Under the pieces are notes generated by a model. That model worked only from the letters and a program-made list of their open reading frames with translations, was not told the DNA's origin and did no database searches. DNA of 39,786 bases from an uncultured Bacilli bacterium. GTDB taxonomy: Bacteria > Bacillota_I > Bacilli_A > RF39 > UBA660. The stretch lies in the NCBI GenBank assembly GCA_947626125.1, contig CANQRA010000005.1, positions 1 to 39,786 on the forward strand, written 5' to 3'. The position numbers were made by a program, and so were the translations under genes. How positions within the stretch are numbered: the first letter of the stretch is position 1; each line of letters begins with the position of its first letter. This document shows positions 8,186 through 16,888 of this stretch, piece by piece.

Positions 8186-8980
8186 TTAACTAAAGGCAAC
8201 ATCAAGTAACATCATGATGGCAAAACCAAGAAGAGTAAAAAAGCTCATTAAATTTTTACATTTATTATTTTGACTTTCCGGAATTAATTCACTAACGGCG
8301 ACATAAATCATCGCTCCTGCGGCAAAAGATAAGAAGAATGGCAAAATATTTTCTACATACATAACTAAGAAACAACCAATGATTCCGGCGATAGGTTCAA
8401 CAATACCACTAAGCATACCATAAATAAAGGATTTAGTTCGACTAAAATTTTCTCTTCTTAAAGGAAGGCTAATGGCACTACCTTCGGGAAAATTTTGAAT
8501 ACCAATGCCGACCGCTAACATAAAGGCCCCAATTAAGGTGGTTGTACCTTTCCCTATTGAACCAAAGGCAACCCCAATAGCAAGACCTTCTGGTATATTA
8601 TGAAGCGTAATTGATAACATTAACATTAAACTTCTTTTAATACCTTTGGCATTATCTCTTTTTTTCTTATTTAAATATCTAGAAAAAACATTATCACTTA
8701 AAATGAGAATAATACAACCCACTAAAAAACCTAAGGAAACAGTTAAAGCCGGATTAATCCCTATTTTACTCGCATCTTCAATCGCTGGATTTAAAAGGGA
8801 GAAAAAAGAAGCCGCAATCATAACACCCGCCGATAAACCTAGCATTGCATCTAAGATTGTTCCATTTACTTTTTTAAAAAAGAATACTAAGGAAGCCCCT
8901 AAAGTAGTAACACCCCATGTCATTAAAGTAGCAATTAATACTTGCATAAAAATACTTGTATGAATATAAAAATCTATCAT
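8186..8980 (-). CDS. ZIP family divalent metal transporter
   Basis: 264 residues with about eight hydrophobic segments. The metal-coordinating helices are clear: LHNIPEGLAIGVAFG in TM4 and GIQNFPEGSAISLPL in TM5, the paired HNxPEG/xNFPEG motifs of the ZIP family (GufA-like branch). A short cytoplasmic loop with KKKRDNAKG lies between TM3 and TM4. The family imports zinc or related divalent metals across the cytoplasmic membrane; specificity cannot be read here. Start at 8980 behind AGGTG. Genes on both sides are unrelated, so it is likely transcribed alone or from the promoter before ttcA. Confidence 0.93.
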   Translation of the reverse strand: MIDFYIHTSIFMQVLIATLMTWGVTTLGASLVFFFKKVNGTILDAMLGLSAGVMIAASFFSLLNPAIEDASKIGINPALTVSLGFLVGCIILILSDNVFSRYLNKKKRDNAKGIKRSLMLMLSITLHNIPEGLAIGVAFGSIGKGTTTLIGAFMLAVGIGIQNFPEGSAISLPLRRENFSRTKSFIYGMLSGIVEPIAGIIGCFLVMYVENILPFFLSFAAGAMIYVAVSELIPESQNNKCKNLMSFFTLLGFAIMMLLDVAFS

Positions 8981-9033
8981 TAATAATACACCTAATATAT
9001 TATAGAAATATCTTCTATAACTGTGTAGGCATA

Positions 9034-9876
9034 TTACTTATCATATTCATCTAAAAAACTCTTATATATTCCATCTTTTTTATAACCTAAAATACAATTC
9101 ATATTAATGTTATTTAAAGCTGTAAAAATATTATTATCAATACCTTTATGTTCACTTCTTAATTTCCTTATTAATCTTTTCATAGCTTCTCTTCTACCTA
9201 TTTCACTATCAGGAATATTATCTCTGTCAATTACACAATTACTAGTTAGGGGACAAGCACAATTAATAAATGATAAATTATTGAAATTGCGCCATGCAAT
9301 AATAGCGCTTTCTTTCACTAAATATAAGGGCCTAATTAATTCGATATCTTGAAAATTATCACTATGTAATTTAGGCATCATTGTTTTAATTTCCGCCCCA
9401 TAAAACATGGATAAAAGCGTTGTTTCAATAACATCATCAAAGTGATGACCCAAAGCTATTTTATTACATCCTAATTCTTTAGCTTTATTATATAAATGTC
9501 CCCTACGCATTCTGGCACACATATAACAAGGATTTTCCGGATTTAATTTATAAGCTACTTCAAAGATATCACTATCAAACATCTCTAATGGAATATTTAA
9601 TAACTTCGCATTGTTAATTATCTTCTCTTTGTTTTCTTCATTATATCCTGGATTCATCGTCACATAACAAAGCTCAAAATTAATCTTACCATGCTTTTTT
9701 AATTCTTCTAAACATTTAGCTAGTAAAAATGAATCTTTACCGCCACTTATACAAACCATGATTTTATCATTCTCTTTAATTAACTCATAATCACTAATAG
9801 CTTTAGTAAACATTCGCCAAATATCTTTGCGAAATTTCTTAATAATACTTCTTTCTATTTCTTGATATTTTTCCAT
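9034..9876 (-). CDS. TtcA-like tRNA 2-thiolation PP-loop ATPase
   Basis: 280 residues. The PP-loop SGGKDS is at residues ~44-49, a CxxC pair lies in NPCYMCARMRRG, then GHHFDDVIETTLLSMFYG and later INCACPL. This arrangement matches the TtcA group, which inserts sulfur at C32 of tRNA using a [4Fe-4S] cluster held by cysteines and an activating ATP. The extra C-terminal tail (HKGIDNNIFTALNNI) is common to Gram-positive members. RBS AGGAA ten bases before the ATG. The substrate is inferred from family; a related PP-loop thiolase role is possible. Confidence 0.82.
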   Translation of the reverse strand: MEKYQEIERSIIKKFRKDIWRMFTKAISDYELIKENDKIMVCISGGKDSFLLAKCLEELKKHGKINFELCYVTMNPGYNEENKEKIINNAKLLNIPLEMFDSDIFEVAYKLNPENPCYMCARMRRGHLYNKAKELGCNKIALGHHFDDVIETTLLSMFYGAEIKTMMPKLHSDNFQDIELIRPLYLVKESAIIAWRNFNNLSFINCACPLTSNCVIDRDNIPDSEIGRREAMKRLIRKLRSEHKGIDNNIFTALNNINMNCILGYKKDGIYKSFLDEYDK

Positions 9877-9966
9877 GATAATTCCTCTTTTTCTTAAAGA
9901 TTATACCACACTTTTAGTATATTTTTTATTATTTTATATATATTATTTATTAGAAATGAGGTAATT

Positions 9967-10509
9967 ATGACTCTTAAAAAAATGATTATTATTAATTCCG
10001 TTATTACTTTCTTATTATGTTTTTTAACTCACTTTGTTTATGATTTCTTACCTAACCAAATTTTAGCTATATTCTTTCCTGTAAATGAAAGTATATGGGA
10101 ACACATGAAAATGTTATATACCACCATTCTTTTATATGGTTTTATTGAATACTTTATTTTAAAAAAATTAAGAATACCTAATAATAACTTTTTATTAACT
10201 TTATTTTTAAAAGCTATTATAAGTATTCCTATTTATTTAATTATGTTCTTACCAATATTTTATAATTTTGGGGAAATCATGATTGTATCATTTATTTTAT
10301 TATTCATAACTATCTTAATTGTTAATATAATGGGTTATAAATTACTTAATTGTAACCCTATTAAATATCAAAGACCTTTAGCTATAATATTTATAATTAT
10401 AGTTTATATTATTATGACTATTTTAACCTTTAAAGCTCCTAGAACAGATTTATTCTTTGACTCAGATAAAGAAAAATACGGCATAAATGATTATTTGATA
10501 AAAGATTAA
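9967..10509 (+). CDS. DUF6512-type integral membrane protein
   Basis: 180 residues with about five transmembrane helices. The conserved block FFPVNESIWEHMKMLY after the first helix is the hallmark I associate with DUF6512; no function is known to me. It is divergent from ttcA and convergent with the 860-residue surface protein. The start at 9967 has GAGGTAATT just upstream. A hydrophilic C-terminal tail (SDKEKYGINDYLIKD) follows the last helix. Confidence 0.75.
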   Translation: MTLKKMIIINSVITFLLCFLTHFVYDFLPNQILAIFFPVNESIWEHMKMLYTTILLYGFIEYFILKKLRIPNNNFLLTLFLKAIISIPIYLIMFLPIFYNFGEIMIVSFILLFITILIVNIMGYKLLNCNPIKYQRPLAIIFIIIVYIIMTILTFKAPRTDLFFDSDKEKYGINDYLIKD

Positions 10510-10556
10510 GAAACAATAAATGGACTATCTAGACACAGTTAGGTTAATGGGACCAA

Positions 10557-10605
10557 AAGTTAACTAACTTAAATTAGAAAAAATTCTATTTTATTTAGTT
10601 AACTT
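10557..10605. terminator. Bidirectional terminator between convergent genes
   Basis: A long interrupted hairpin: outer arms AAGTTAACTA (10557-10566) and TAGTTAACTT (10596-10605), and inner arms AAATTAGAA/TTCTATTT around an A-rich loop. It lies midway between the convergent stops at 10509 and 10629. T-rich sequence follows on both strands. Confidence 0.65.
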
Positions 10606-10628
10606 ATTTTATACTTAAATACAATGTT

Positions 10629-13211
10629 TTAAGCGGGCTTTGCAACAAATGGGTCATTGTAAGTTCCCTTTCCTTGTGGTATTTTTGCTTTGGTAGAATC
10701 AAGATAGAAAACCGGGCGGATAGACAAGCAGGATCGAAGGTCCGTGAAGGAATTAAAACTCCCGAAAGAAGTAATCTCATGTGCACCGAACCCCTTGTCG
10801 CCATATCCATCTTTGTACAGTCCATATCGCGACATAGTCCATTCATATTGAAAATCACTTGTTTTTCCATTATTACTTATATATAACCAACTTGCATCAC
10901 ATCCTGCCCATGATGAATAACAATTTGTTGTTTCTAATCCTTGATATGAATAATAAAAATCATGTATATACATTAATCCTATTTTAGCTTGTATAGGTTT
11001 ATTTTTATCCCATGTGTATGTTCCTTTATTGTTTCCTGTATATGTTTGTTTACTCCCTGTTTCTATAGCATATACTTCATCAGCTGTTTTATCGGTTCCA
11101 ATGTCATGAGAACCGTCATCCCCTATATCTCCATATAACCAGTTGGTATCTTTTATCATGTTATACCATGTGGTATTTGTTTGTATGTATGTTGCGTTGG
11201 TTTTTGCGCTATCGATGAATAGATTGGTATTTCCATAATATCCTTGACTTGACCCTCCTGATTTACCATTTAATCTCTTGAATATATCTACATATGGCCA
11301 CTCACATGATGTCCCTGCACAATCAGAAGAACTATATTTATTATTCCATGCGAATTGATTTGTACTTCCTTCCCATATTGCTGTGTTTTTTATTAATTTT
11401 AAATCTCCTGTTTCTGGTTCGATTCCGATTATTCTATACATGTATTCACTTTCTACATTTCCAACACAATCAGTCTCTGGATGGTCTGTTCCAAAACATA
11501 TGAAGTTATCAACTATACCTGTACATCCACCATTTGCTGCACCACATGCTCCATAAAATCTATATAGGCCTCCTAATTCACCTGTACTTAATCCCGCTGG
11601 ATTCTTTGACTTAATATAATCTCCTAACTTTGCAGATTTGGTTGAAATTGTTTTATTTACTTCTTTATATCTCCCCGATAAATCTATTGTTTTTGCATAT
11701 ATTGTATAACTTGTATTTGCATTTAATCCTTTAATTGTACATGTATTACTGTTTATTGTTCCATTTGTTGTTTTACTTCCTATTACTGCCCAACATGTTG
11801 TTGTTACACCTCCACTTGGATAATTATCATTTGCTGTTATCGTATATGTTATTGTATCTGTTGTTGATGTCTCTTCACTTATACTTACACTTGGATCTGT
11901 ACTATCATATTTTATATTTCCTACTCTACTACTTGATACTCTTCCTGCTCCATCTCTTACAAAGGCATATAATGTCTTTTCCCCTTGTGTTGTTGATGGT
12001 ATTGTTTGTTCATTTAATGCTCCTGGAGATGAACTATCACTTTGCCAATCACATCCACTTACACTATTAGATGTATTTATACAAAAGCTTACTACATCAT
12101 TTGAACTCCATGTTACATTATAATTTACTTTTGTTGTTTGTGTATATCCATTTGTTAAATCATATCCTGTATTCGCTTTATTTCCTGTTATTGTAAAATT
12201 ACCTATTACGGGATTTGTTTTATCTAAGGTTATGGTTTGGCTTGTACTTCCTATATTCCCTGCTTTATCTTTGACATTTATTGTTATTGTTTTGGCTCCT
12301 TCTGTATCATTTACACTCATTCCTACATCAGTTAATGTTTTATTTGTACTACTTATATATGACGTACAATCTCCTTCTCCTATACAATAGCTATCCATGT
12401 TATCTTCTGTTATATTTGCTGTATATGTTATACTTTTGGTTTGTGTATATATGTCACCATTAATTAAGGTTTGACTTGTATCTGCTGTTCCTTTTAATGT
12501 TAATGTTACTATAGGGGCTGTTCTATCTACAGTTATAGTTTGAACAGCTACTTGTGATACATTCCTAGCTTTATCTCTTATATAAGCATTAATTGTTTTA
12601 GTTCCTTCTGTATTTACTGTTATACTTCCATTTATACTTTGTGCTTTATTTGTTTTCTTCCAGTCACTTTCAGTACATTCATTGCTTTCTTCTTTAACAC
12701 AATAATAAACTACATCAGTGTCATTCCAACTAAAGTTATAATTTATAGTTGTATTATATATATAATCTTCTCTTGTTTTTCCTTCTTTATCTGTTCCACT
12801 TATACTCATATTTGTTATACTTGGGGCATCTTTATCTATATCAAAATACATTTGACAATATATTGATATTGTTGTTTCTAATCTTATTCTTCCTTCATCT
12901 GTTTGACTTACTTTTTCTTTTACTTCGCTTCCATGATAATCAAAACACTTGGTCATACTTGTATTTAATATATAACCTTGTGTTGGATAATCATTACCCT
13001 CTTGTTTAACATAATTAGAACTGCCTTTTTCACTTTGCAAATAAATTCCAAAGTCATTGACATTGATATATTGATTATTTAGTTTATTTGTTTCTAATGT
13101 ATAACTATTCCTTACTTTATGGTCATGGTATTTATCTACTTGTAATATTAATATAGCTATTACTACAAACATTATGGTACTTATTATAAAATATTTCTTT
13201 TGTTCTTCCAT
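10629..13211 (-). CDS. Membrane-anchored Ig-repeat surface protein with C-terminal CLec/FGE-like variable domain
   Basis: 860 residues. An N-terminal signal-anchor (FIISTIMFVVIAILILQVDKY, residues ~8-28) is followed by three or four Ig-like repeats of 85-110 residues (about 125-540). Each starts with a phrase like DRTAPIVTLTL or DKTNPVIGNFTI and ends with AxVxDxAGN. The C-terminal ~320 residues are Cys-rich and look like the formylglycine-generating-enzyme/C-type-lectin fold used by DGR targets: EWTMSRYG, then a hypervariable-looking segment (residues 803-833), then IRPVFYLDS and KGTYNDPFV. The C-terminus of the DGR target at the window edge has the same RPVFYL...GKGT...PF ending. GC rises abruptly in the codons for residues ~803-833. 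An AGGAGA ribosome binding site precedes the start; the gene is divergent from an Xre regulator. Probable surface ligand-binding protein; the ligand is unknown. Confidence 0.8.
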   Translation of the reverse strand: MEEQKKYFIISTIMFVVIAILILQVDKYHDHKVRNSYTLETNKLNNQYINVNDFGIYLQSEKGSSNYVKQEGNDYPTQGYILNTSMTKCFDYHGSEVKEKVSQTDEGRIRLETTISIYCQMYFDIDKDAPSITNMSISGTDKEGKTREDYIYNTTINYNFSWNDTDVVYYCVKEESNECTESDWKKTNKAQSINGSITVNTEGTKTINAYIRDKARNVSQVAVQTITVDRTAPIVTLTLKGTADTSQTLINGDIYTQTKSITYTANITEDNMDSYCIGEGDCTSYISSTNKTLTDVGMSVNDTEGAKTITINVKDKAGNIGSTSQTITLDKTNPVIGNFTITGNKANTGYDLTNGYTQTTKVNYNVTWSSNDVVSFCINTSNSVSGCDWQSDSSSPGALNEQTIPSTTQGEKTLYAFVRDGAGRVSSSRVGNIKYDSTDPSVSISEETSTTDTITYTITANDNYPSGGVTTTCWAVIGSKTTNGTINSNTCTIKGLNANTSYTIYAKTIDLSGRYKEVNKTISTKSAKLGDYIKSKNPAGLSTGELGGLYRFYGACGAANGGCTGIVDNFICFGTDHPETDCVGNVESEYMYRIIGIEPETGDLKLIKNTAIWEGSTNQFAWNNKYSSSDCAGTSCEWPYVDIFKRLNGKSGGSSQGYYGNTNLFIDSAKTNATYIQTNTTWYNMIKDTNWLYGDIGDDGSHDIGTDKTADEVYAIETGSKQTYTGNNKGTYTWDKNKPIQAKIGLMYIHDFYYSYQGLETTNCYSSWAGCDASWLYISNNGKTSDFQYEWTMSRYGLYKDGYGDKGFGAHEITSFGSFNSFTDLRSCLSIRPVFYLDSTKAKIPQGKGTYNDPFVAKPA
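10713..10805 (-). repeat. Candidate DGR variable repeat (VR1) in the 860-residue protein
   Basis: 31 codons from TAT GGC to CGC CCG occupy the same position relative to RPVFYL as the TR copy of the DGR cassette (33 codons from TAT GGT to CGC CCG). About 51% of bases 10711-10800 are G or C, against roughly one third just upstream. Several TR AAY positions are replaced here by TCC, TTC, TCC and TGC with the third C kept, but many non-adenine positions also differ. This VR is therefore either diverged, made from another TR, or only a fold homolog. Confidence 0.5.
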
Positions 13212-13222
13212 TTCTATTCTCC

Positions 13223-13276
13223 TATGCTCATAAATGAGTTATTTTATAAATATATTTTAATTCAATTATGAGCATA
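13223..13276. promoter_or_regulatory. Operator-like dyads between the surface protein and the Xre gene
   Basis: 11-bp perfect arms TATGCTCATAA (13223-13233) and TTATGAGCATA (13266-13276) lie 32 bp apart in the 110-bp divergent intergenic region. The left arm overlaps a second small palindrome, CTCAT-aa-ATGAG (13227-13238). On the plus strand TATAAT at 13285-13290 follows the right arm and could be the -10 of the Xre gene. The arms would let the regulator control both genes. Confidence 0.6.
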
Positions 13277-13321
13277 AGTCAATGTATAATAAAGTTTATG
13301 ATAAATTTTAATTGATATTTT

Positions 13322-13768
13322 ATGAATAGATTAAAGAGTTTAAGAAAAGAAAAAAAATTAAGTCAAGCAGAAATTGCTAAAATAATAAATATGAGTCAAA
13401 CGGGCTATTCTCAATATGAAAGAAGCACAAGAAAAATATCCCTAGAAACAGTAAAAGATTTAGCTAATTACTATAATATCAGTGTTGATTATTTATTAGA
13501 ACTTACTGATATTAAAGATAAATATACTAAATCCAAAATTGTTAATAATACTTTAATTAGATTAAAAGAAATAAGAGAAGATAGAGATTTATTACAAGAA
13601 GATATTGCTAAAGTACTTAATATGAGCAGAAAAGGATATTCGCATTATGAATCTTTTTACAGTGAAATACCTCTTAATAAATTAATTAAATTAGCTAAAT
13701 TTTATAACGTCTCTGTTGATTATTTATTATATATTACTGATGAAAGATTACCCCATAAAAGAAAATAG
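13322..13768 (+). CDS. Xre-family regulator with two tandem HTH domains
   Basis: 148 residues made of two HTH_3/Cro-CI-like domains. The first is RLKSLRKEKKLSQAEIAKII...YYNISVDYLLELTD, the second RLKEIREDRDLLQEDIAKVL...FYNVSVDYLLYITD. The repeat shows internal duplication, so one chain could bind two half-sites. The sensor or cleavage domain of CI-type repressors is absent. It is divergent from the 860-residue surface protein across a region with inverted repeats and is the best candidate to regulate that gene. There is no Shine-Dalgarno sequence before the ATG, and the predicted leader is only about 25 bases. The gene directly abuts the convergent ylbE. Confidence 0.88.
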   Translation: MNRLKSLRKEKKLSQAEIAKIINMSQTGYSQYERSTRKISLETVKDLANYYNISVDYLLELTDIKDKYTKSKIVNNTLIRLKEIREDRDLLQEDIAKVLNMSRKGYSHYESFYSEIPLNKLIKLAKFYNVSVDYLLYITDERLPHKRK

Positions 13769-13990
13769 TTATTTTAAAGTATCAATAATTGATGAAACAA
13801 TATCGATGGTATTAATGGCATCATTTAATTTATCAGTAGTTCTTTCTTTATATTTTTCTTTCATTTCTTTCATAAATACTTTATAGTAAGCAGGATCTCG
13901 ATTTAAATATTTAATATAATTAGAATTATCATCTAAATATTTTTTAAATTTTTTATCTTCAATTAATTTTTGTTGTAAATAATATTCCAT
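13769..13990 (-). CDS. YlbE-like protein
   Basis: 73 residues from the ATG at 13990, which has GAGG six bases upstream; the track's TTG start at 14002 is inside ylbD and lacks such a site. The sequence (LIEDKKFKKYLDDNSNYIKYLNRDPAYYKVF) resembles the short Bacillus YlbE family, with a basic helical middle and a C-terminal helix. It follows the YlbD-like gene by one base, the same order as in Bacillus subtilis. No molecular function is known. Confidence 0.65.
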   Translation of the reverse strand: MEYYLQQKLIEDKKFKKYLDDNSNYIKYLNRDPAYYKVFMKEMKEKYKERTTDKLNDAINTIDIVSSIIDTLK

Positions 13991-13991
13991 T

Positions 13992-14354
13992 TTAATCCTC
14001 AAAGAATTTATTTAAGGGTCTTGCTTCTAAAGGACCTTTAACAATATTTTTAGGAATATTGGTTCCCTTAGATGTTAAATCTTCCACTACCCCTAAAGCT
14101 TTTTGGGCAGTATTAATATGTTTTTGTATTTCATCTAAATTAATATTTTTCATAATGTCTGTTATTTTAGCGCCATTTAAAAGATTATTAGTACCTCTTT
14201 CATATGTTTCATAAGGTTTCCATGCTTCTTCATTAGTCCCATATATATCATATAATTCATAAAATTGTTGCATAGTCATTTCTTTATTTTTAATATATTC
14301 AACTAAAGCTGGTTTACTTTTAATAAATTCTTTAAATTCTTCTTTTTTACTCAT
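13992..14354 (-). CDS. YlbD-like (putative coat protein family) protein
   Basis: 120 residues. The N-terminus KEEFKEFIKSKPALVEYIKNKEMTMQQFYELYDIYG and the middle INLDEIQKHINTAQKALGVVEDL fit the YlbD_coat family, annotated in Bacillus as a putative spore coat protein; the C-terminus ends RPLNKFFED. Paired with a YlbE-like gene one base downstream. The ribosome binding site AGGTGA lies inside the right arm of the hairpin that ends the parC transcript, so translation may depend on where transcription starts. A role in sporulation here is uncertain. Confidence 0.65.
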   Translation of the reverse strand: MSKKEEFKEFIKSKPALVEYIKNKEMTMQQFYELYDIYGTNEEAWKPYETYERGTNNLLNGAKITDIMKNINLDEIQKHINTAQKALGVVEDLTSKGTNIPKNIVKGPLEARPLNKFFED

Positions 14355-14359
14355 TAAAA

Positions 14360-14393
14360 ATCACCTAATATATCTTATGAAATATTAGGTGAT
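14360..14393 (-). terminator. parC terminator hairpin overlapping the ylbD ribosome binding site
   Basis: On the minus strand a perfect 12-bp stem ATCACCTAATAT/ATATTAGGTGAT with a 10-base loop is followed by TTTTT, directly after the parC stop. The right arm contains AGGTGAT, the ribosome binding site of the YlbD-like gene whose ATG is five bases further. Read-through RNA would hide that site; a transcript starting inside the hairpin would expose it. Confidence 0.75.
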
Positions 14394-14397
14394 TATA

Positions 14398-16878
14398 TTA
14401 TATTTTAAAATCATTAGTAAAAGATTCAAAAGACATTTGTTCTTCTTTAAAAGTATCTTCTTCTTTAACTATTTCTTCTTTATTAATAATATTTAAAGGA
14501 ATATATTTTAAACTAAATTCATTAACATAACCTTTAGTTAAAGAACTACCATTACTAACGGTATCCATAATAGGAATATCACTATTTTTTATTTCGGTTA
14601 TTTCATTATCTTTTTTCATTAAGATAATATCTCTACTACTAGTAACATAAGCATGGGTAATATAATAATTAACTGTTTTATTTTTCTTAATTAACATATT
14701 ACCTTTTTTAGCGCGACTTAAAGTTTTTAATTCATTTAATTTAATTCTTTTACCCGTTAAATTATTAGTGAAAATATTTAGATATTCATCATCTTCTTTA
14801 AAGTTTAAACCATTTACTACTTCATCACTGGCTAAATTAATACTCTTTACTCCTGATGCTTTAGGACCACTTAAAGGTATTTCTTCCGTATTATATCTTA
14901 AATAATAACCATTTTTAGTAACAAGAAGAGTTTCTTTAGAAGCATAGCAAACACTAACTAAAGTATCATTTTCTTTTAATTTAATTGCCGTATAACTTTT
15001 ATTAAAACGATTAACGACTAAATCATTCATATTAATTTGTTTAGTCATTCCTAATTTAGTAAATAAGACTAAATTTTTATTATTTTCAAAAATAAAAGCA
15101 TTGATAACTTTTTCACTTTCTTGTAAAGGAACAAGATTACTAATATGTTTACCAAGTTCTTTCCATTTAGCTTCAAATATTTTATAAACAGGAATAAATA
15201 AGTAATTACCTAAATTAGTAAATAAAATAATATTATCTAGGGTTGTTGTATTAAATAAATTAGTAACATAATCCCCAGGTTTTAATAAAGTTTCGCCATC
15301 AGATGATGCCACACTTTTACTAGGTACTCTTTTAACATAGCCTTCATTAGTCACAATGACTGATACATTTTCTTTCGGAATCATTTCGCGCATATCTAGT
15401 TTAATTTCCGTAATTTCTTCTTTTATCATTGTTTTTCTTGGGGTAGCATATTCTTTTCTAATTATCTTTAATTCTTTTTTCATCACATATTTTAAAGCTT
15501 CTTCATCACTTAAAATAGCTTTTAAACCTTCGATTAATTTATTTAAATTAGCTAACTCTTCTTCTAAGGCAACAACATCGGTATTTGTTAAACGATATAA
15601 TTGTAAGTTAACAATGGCTTTTGCTTGTTCAACAGTAAAAGAAAATTCTTTAACTAAATTAGTTTCCGCATCACTTTTATTTTTACTTGCTCTTATTACT
15701 TTAATAACTTCATCTAAAATAGATAGACATTTTATTAAGCCTTCAACTATTTCTAATCTTTTTTCTTTAACTTTTAAATCAAAGGTACATCTTCTTGTGA
15801 TAACTTCTTTTAAATGGGCTATGTAAGCATCAAGGATTTCAACAATACCTAAGGTTTTTGGTACCCTGTTAACGATAGCGACCATATTGTAATTATAAGA
15901 TATTTGTAAATCAGTATTTTTAAGTAAGTAATTAAGAATTAATTCACTACTAGCACCATTTTTAATATCAATGGCTATTCTTAAACCTTCCCTATCTGAT
16001 TCATCTCTTACTTCACTTATACCCTCGATTTTTTTATCAATCCGAAAAGAATCTATTTTATTAACTAATAAAGCTTTATTAACATCATAAGGAATTTCCG
16101 TTATAAGGATTTTTTCTTTACCTTTTTCTTTAACAATTTCATATTTAGATTTAACAATAATTCTTCCATGACCAGTTTTAAAGGCTTCTTTAATACCCTC
16201 AATTCCTTCGACTATACCACCCGTCGGAAAATCAGGTCCCTTAACGATTTCTAAAATAGAATCTAAATGACAATTAGGCGATTCAATTCTTTTTATCGTT
16301 GCATCAATTATTTCCCCTAGATTATGAGGAGGAATATTCGTGGCATATCCAGCACTTATACCCATGGTACCATTAACTAAAAGATTAGGAAATTTTGCCG
16401 GTAAAACCGTTGGCTCAAGTAACCGGTCATCAAAGTTTGGCGCCCATTCAACTGTATCTTTATCTAAGTCACCTAAAAGCTCATTACTAATTTTCGCAAG
16501 TCTAGCCTCAGTATAACGATAAGCTGCAGCTGGGTCGCCATCCATGGAACCATTGTTACCTTTCATATCAATTAAAGGGGTACTTTGTTTCCACCATTGA
16601 CTCATTCTAACCATGGCATCATATACAGAGGAATCGCCATGTGGATGATATTTACCTAATACATCACCAACTGTCGCGGCACTTTTAATATATTTCTTTT
16701 CATAAGTATTGCCAGCATTATACATGGCGTATAAAATTCTTCTTTGTACTGGTTTTAATCCATCTCTGACATCAGGAATGGCTCTATCTTGAATGATTTC
16801 TTTCGCATAAGCTGCAAATCTTTCCCCCATAATTTCTTCTAAAGCATAATCTTCAATTTTCTTTAATATTTTTTCCAT
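14398..16878 (-). CDS. parC: DNA topoisomerase IV subunit A
   Basis: 826 residues. The N-terminal breakage-reunion domain carries [29 protein letters not shown] and the catalytic tyrosine in [14 protein letters not shown]. The [15 protein letters not shown] segment is the ParC form (GyrA has GHGNFGSVDGD). A beta-pinwheel domain follows from about residue 495 ([17 protein letters not shown] and repeats), ending in an acidic tail. With ParE it decatenates daughter chromosomes. It starts 10 bases after parE behind GGTGATG, so the two are an operon ending at the hairpin next to ylbD. Confidence 0.95.
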   Translation of the reverse strand: MEKILKKIEDYALEEIMGERFAAYAKEIIQDRAIPDVRDGLKPVQRRILYAMYNAGNTYEKKYIKSAATVGDVLGKYHPHGDSSVYDAMVRMSQWWKQSTPLIDMKGNNGSMDGDPAAAYRYTEARLAKISNELLGDLDKDTVEWAPNFDDRLLEPTVLPAKFPNLLVNGTMGISAGYATNIPPHNLGEIIDATIKRIESPNCHLDSILEIVKGPDFPTGGIVEGIEGIKEAFKTGHGRIIVKSKYEIVKEKGKEKILITEIPYDVNKALLVNKIDSFRIDKKIEGISEVRDESDREGLRIAIDIKNGASSELILNYLLKNTDLQISYNYNMVAIVNRVPKTLGIVEILDAYIAHLKEVITRRCTFDLKVKEKRLEIVEGLIKCLSILDEVIKVIRASKNKSDAETNLVKEFSFTVEQAKAIVNLQLYRLTNTDVVALEEELANLNKLIEGLKAILSDEEALKYVMKKELKIIRKEYATPRKTMIKEEITEIKLDMREMIPKENVSVIVTNEGYVKRVPSKSVASSDGETLLKPGDYVTNLFNTTTLDNIILFTNLGNYLFIPVYKIFEAKWKELGKHISNLVPLQESEKVINAFIFENNKNLVLFTKLGMTKQINMNDLVVNRFNKSYTAIKLKENDTLVSVCYASKETLLVTKNGYYLRYNTEEIPLSGPKASGVKSINLASDEVVNGLNFKEDDEYLNIFTNNLTGKRIKLNELKTLSRAKKGNMLIKKNKTVNYYITHAYVTSSRDIILMKKDNEITEIKNSDIPIMDTVSNGSSLTKGYVNEFSLKYIPLNIINKEEIVKEEDTFKEEQMSFESFTNDFKI

Positions 16879-16888
16879 TACATCACCA

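Noticed and set aside
10604-10870. 88-residue minus-strand ORF overlapping the end of the surface protein
   Set aside because: Out-of-frame shadow of the 860-residue gene, made open by the GC-rich VR-like segment; no independent start signal.
11735-13009. Leu/Tyr-rich plus-strand ORFs (111, 60, 75 and 86 residues)
   Set aside because: Antisense shadows of the Ig-repeat region of the surface protein, whose Thr/Asn-rich codons read as Leu/Tyr-rich on the other strand; no ribosome binding sites.
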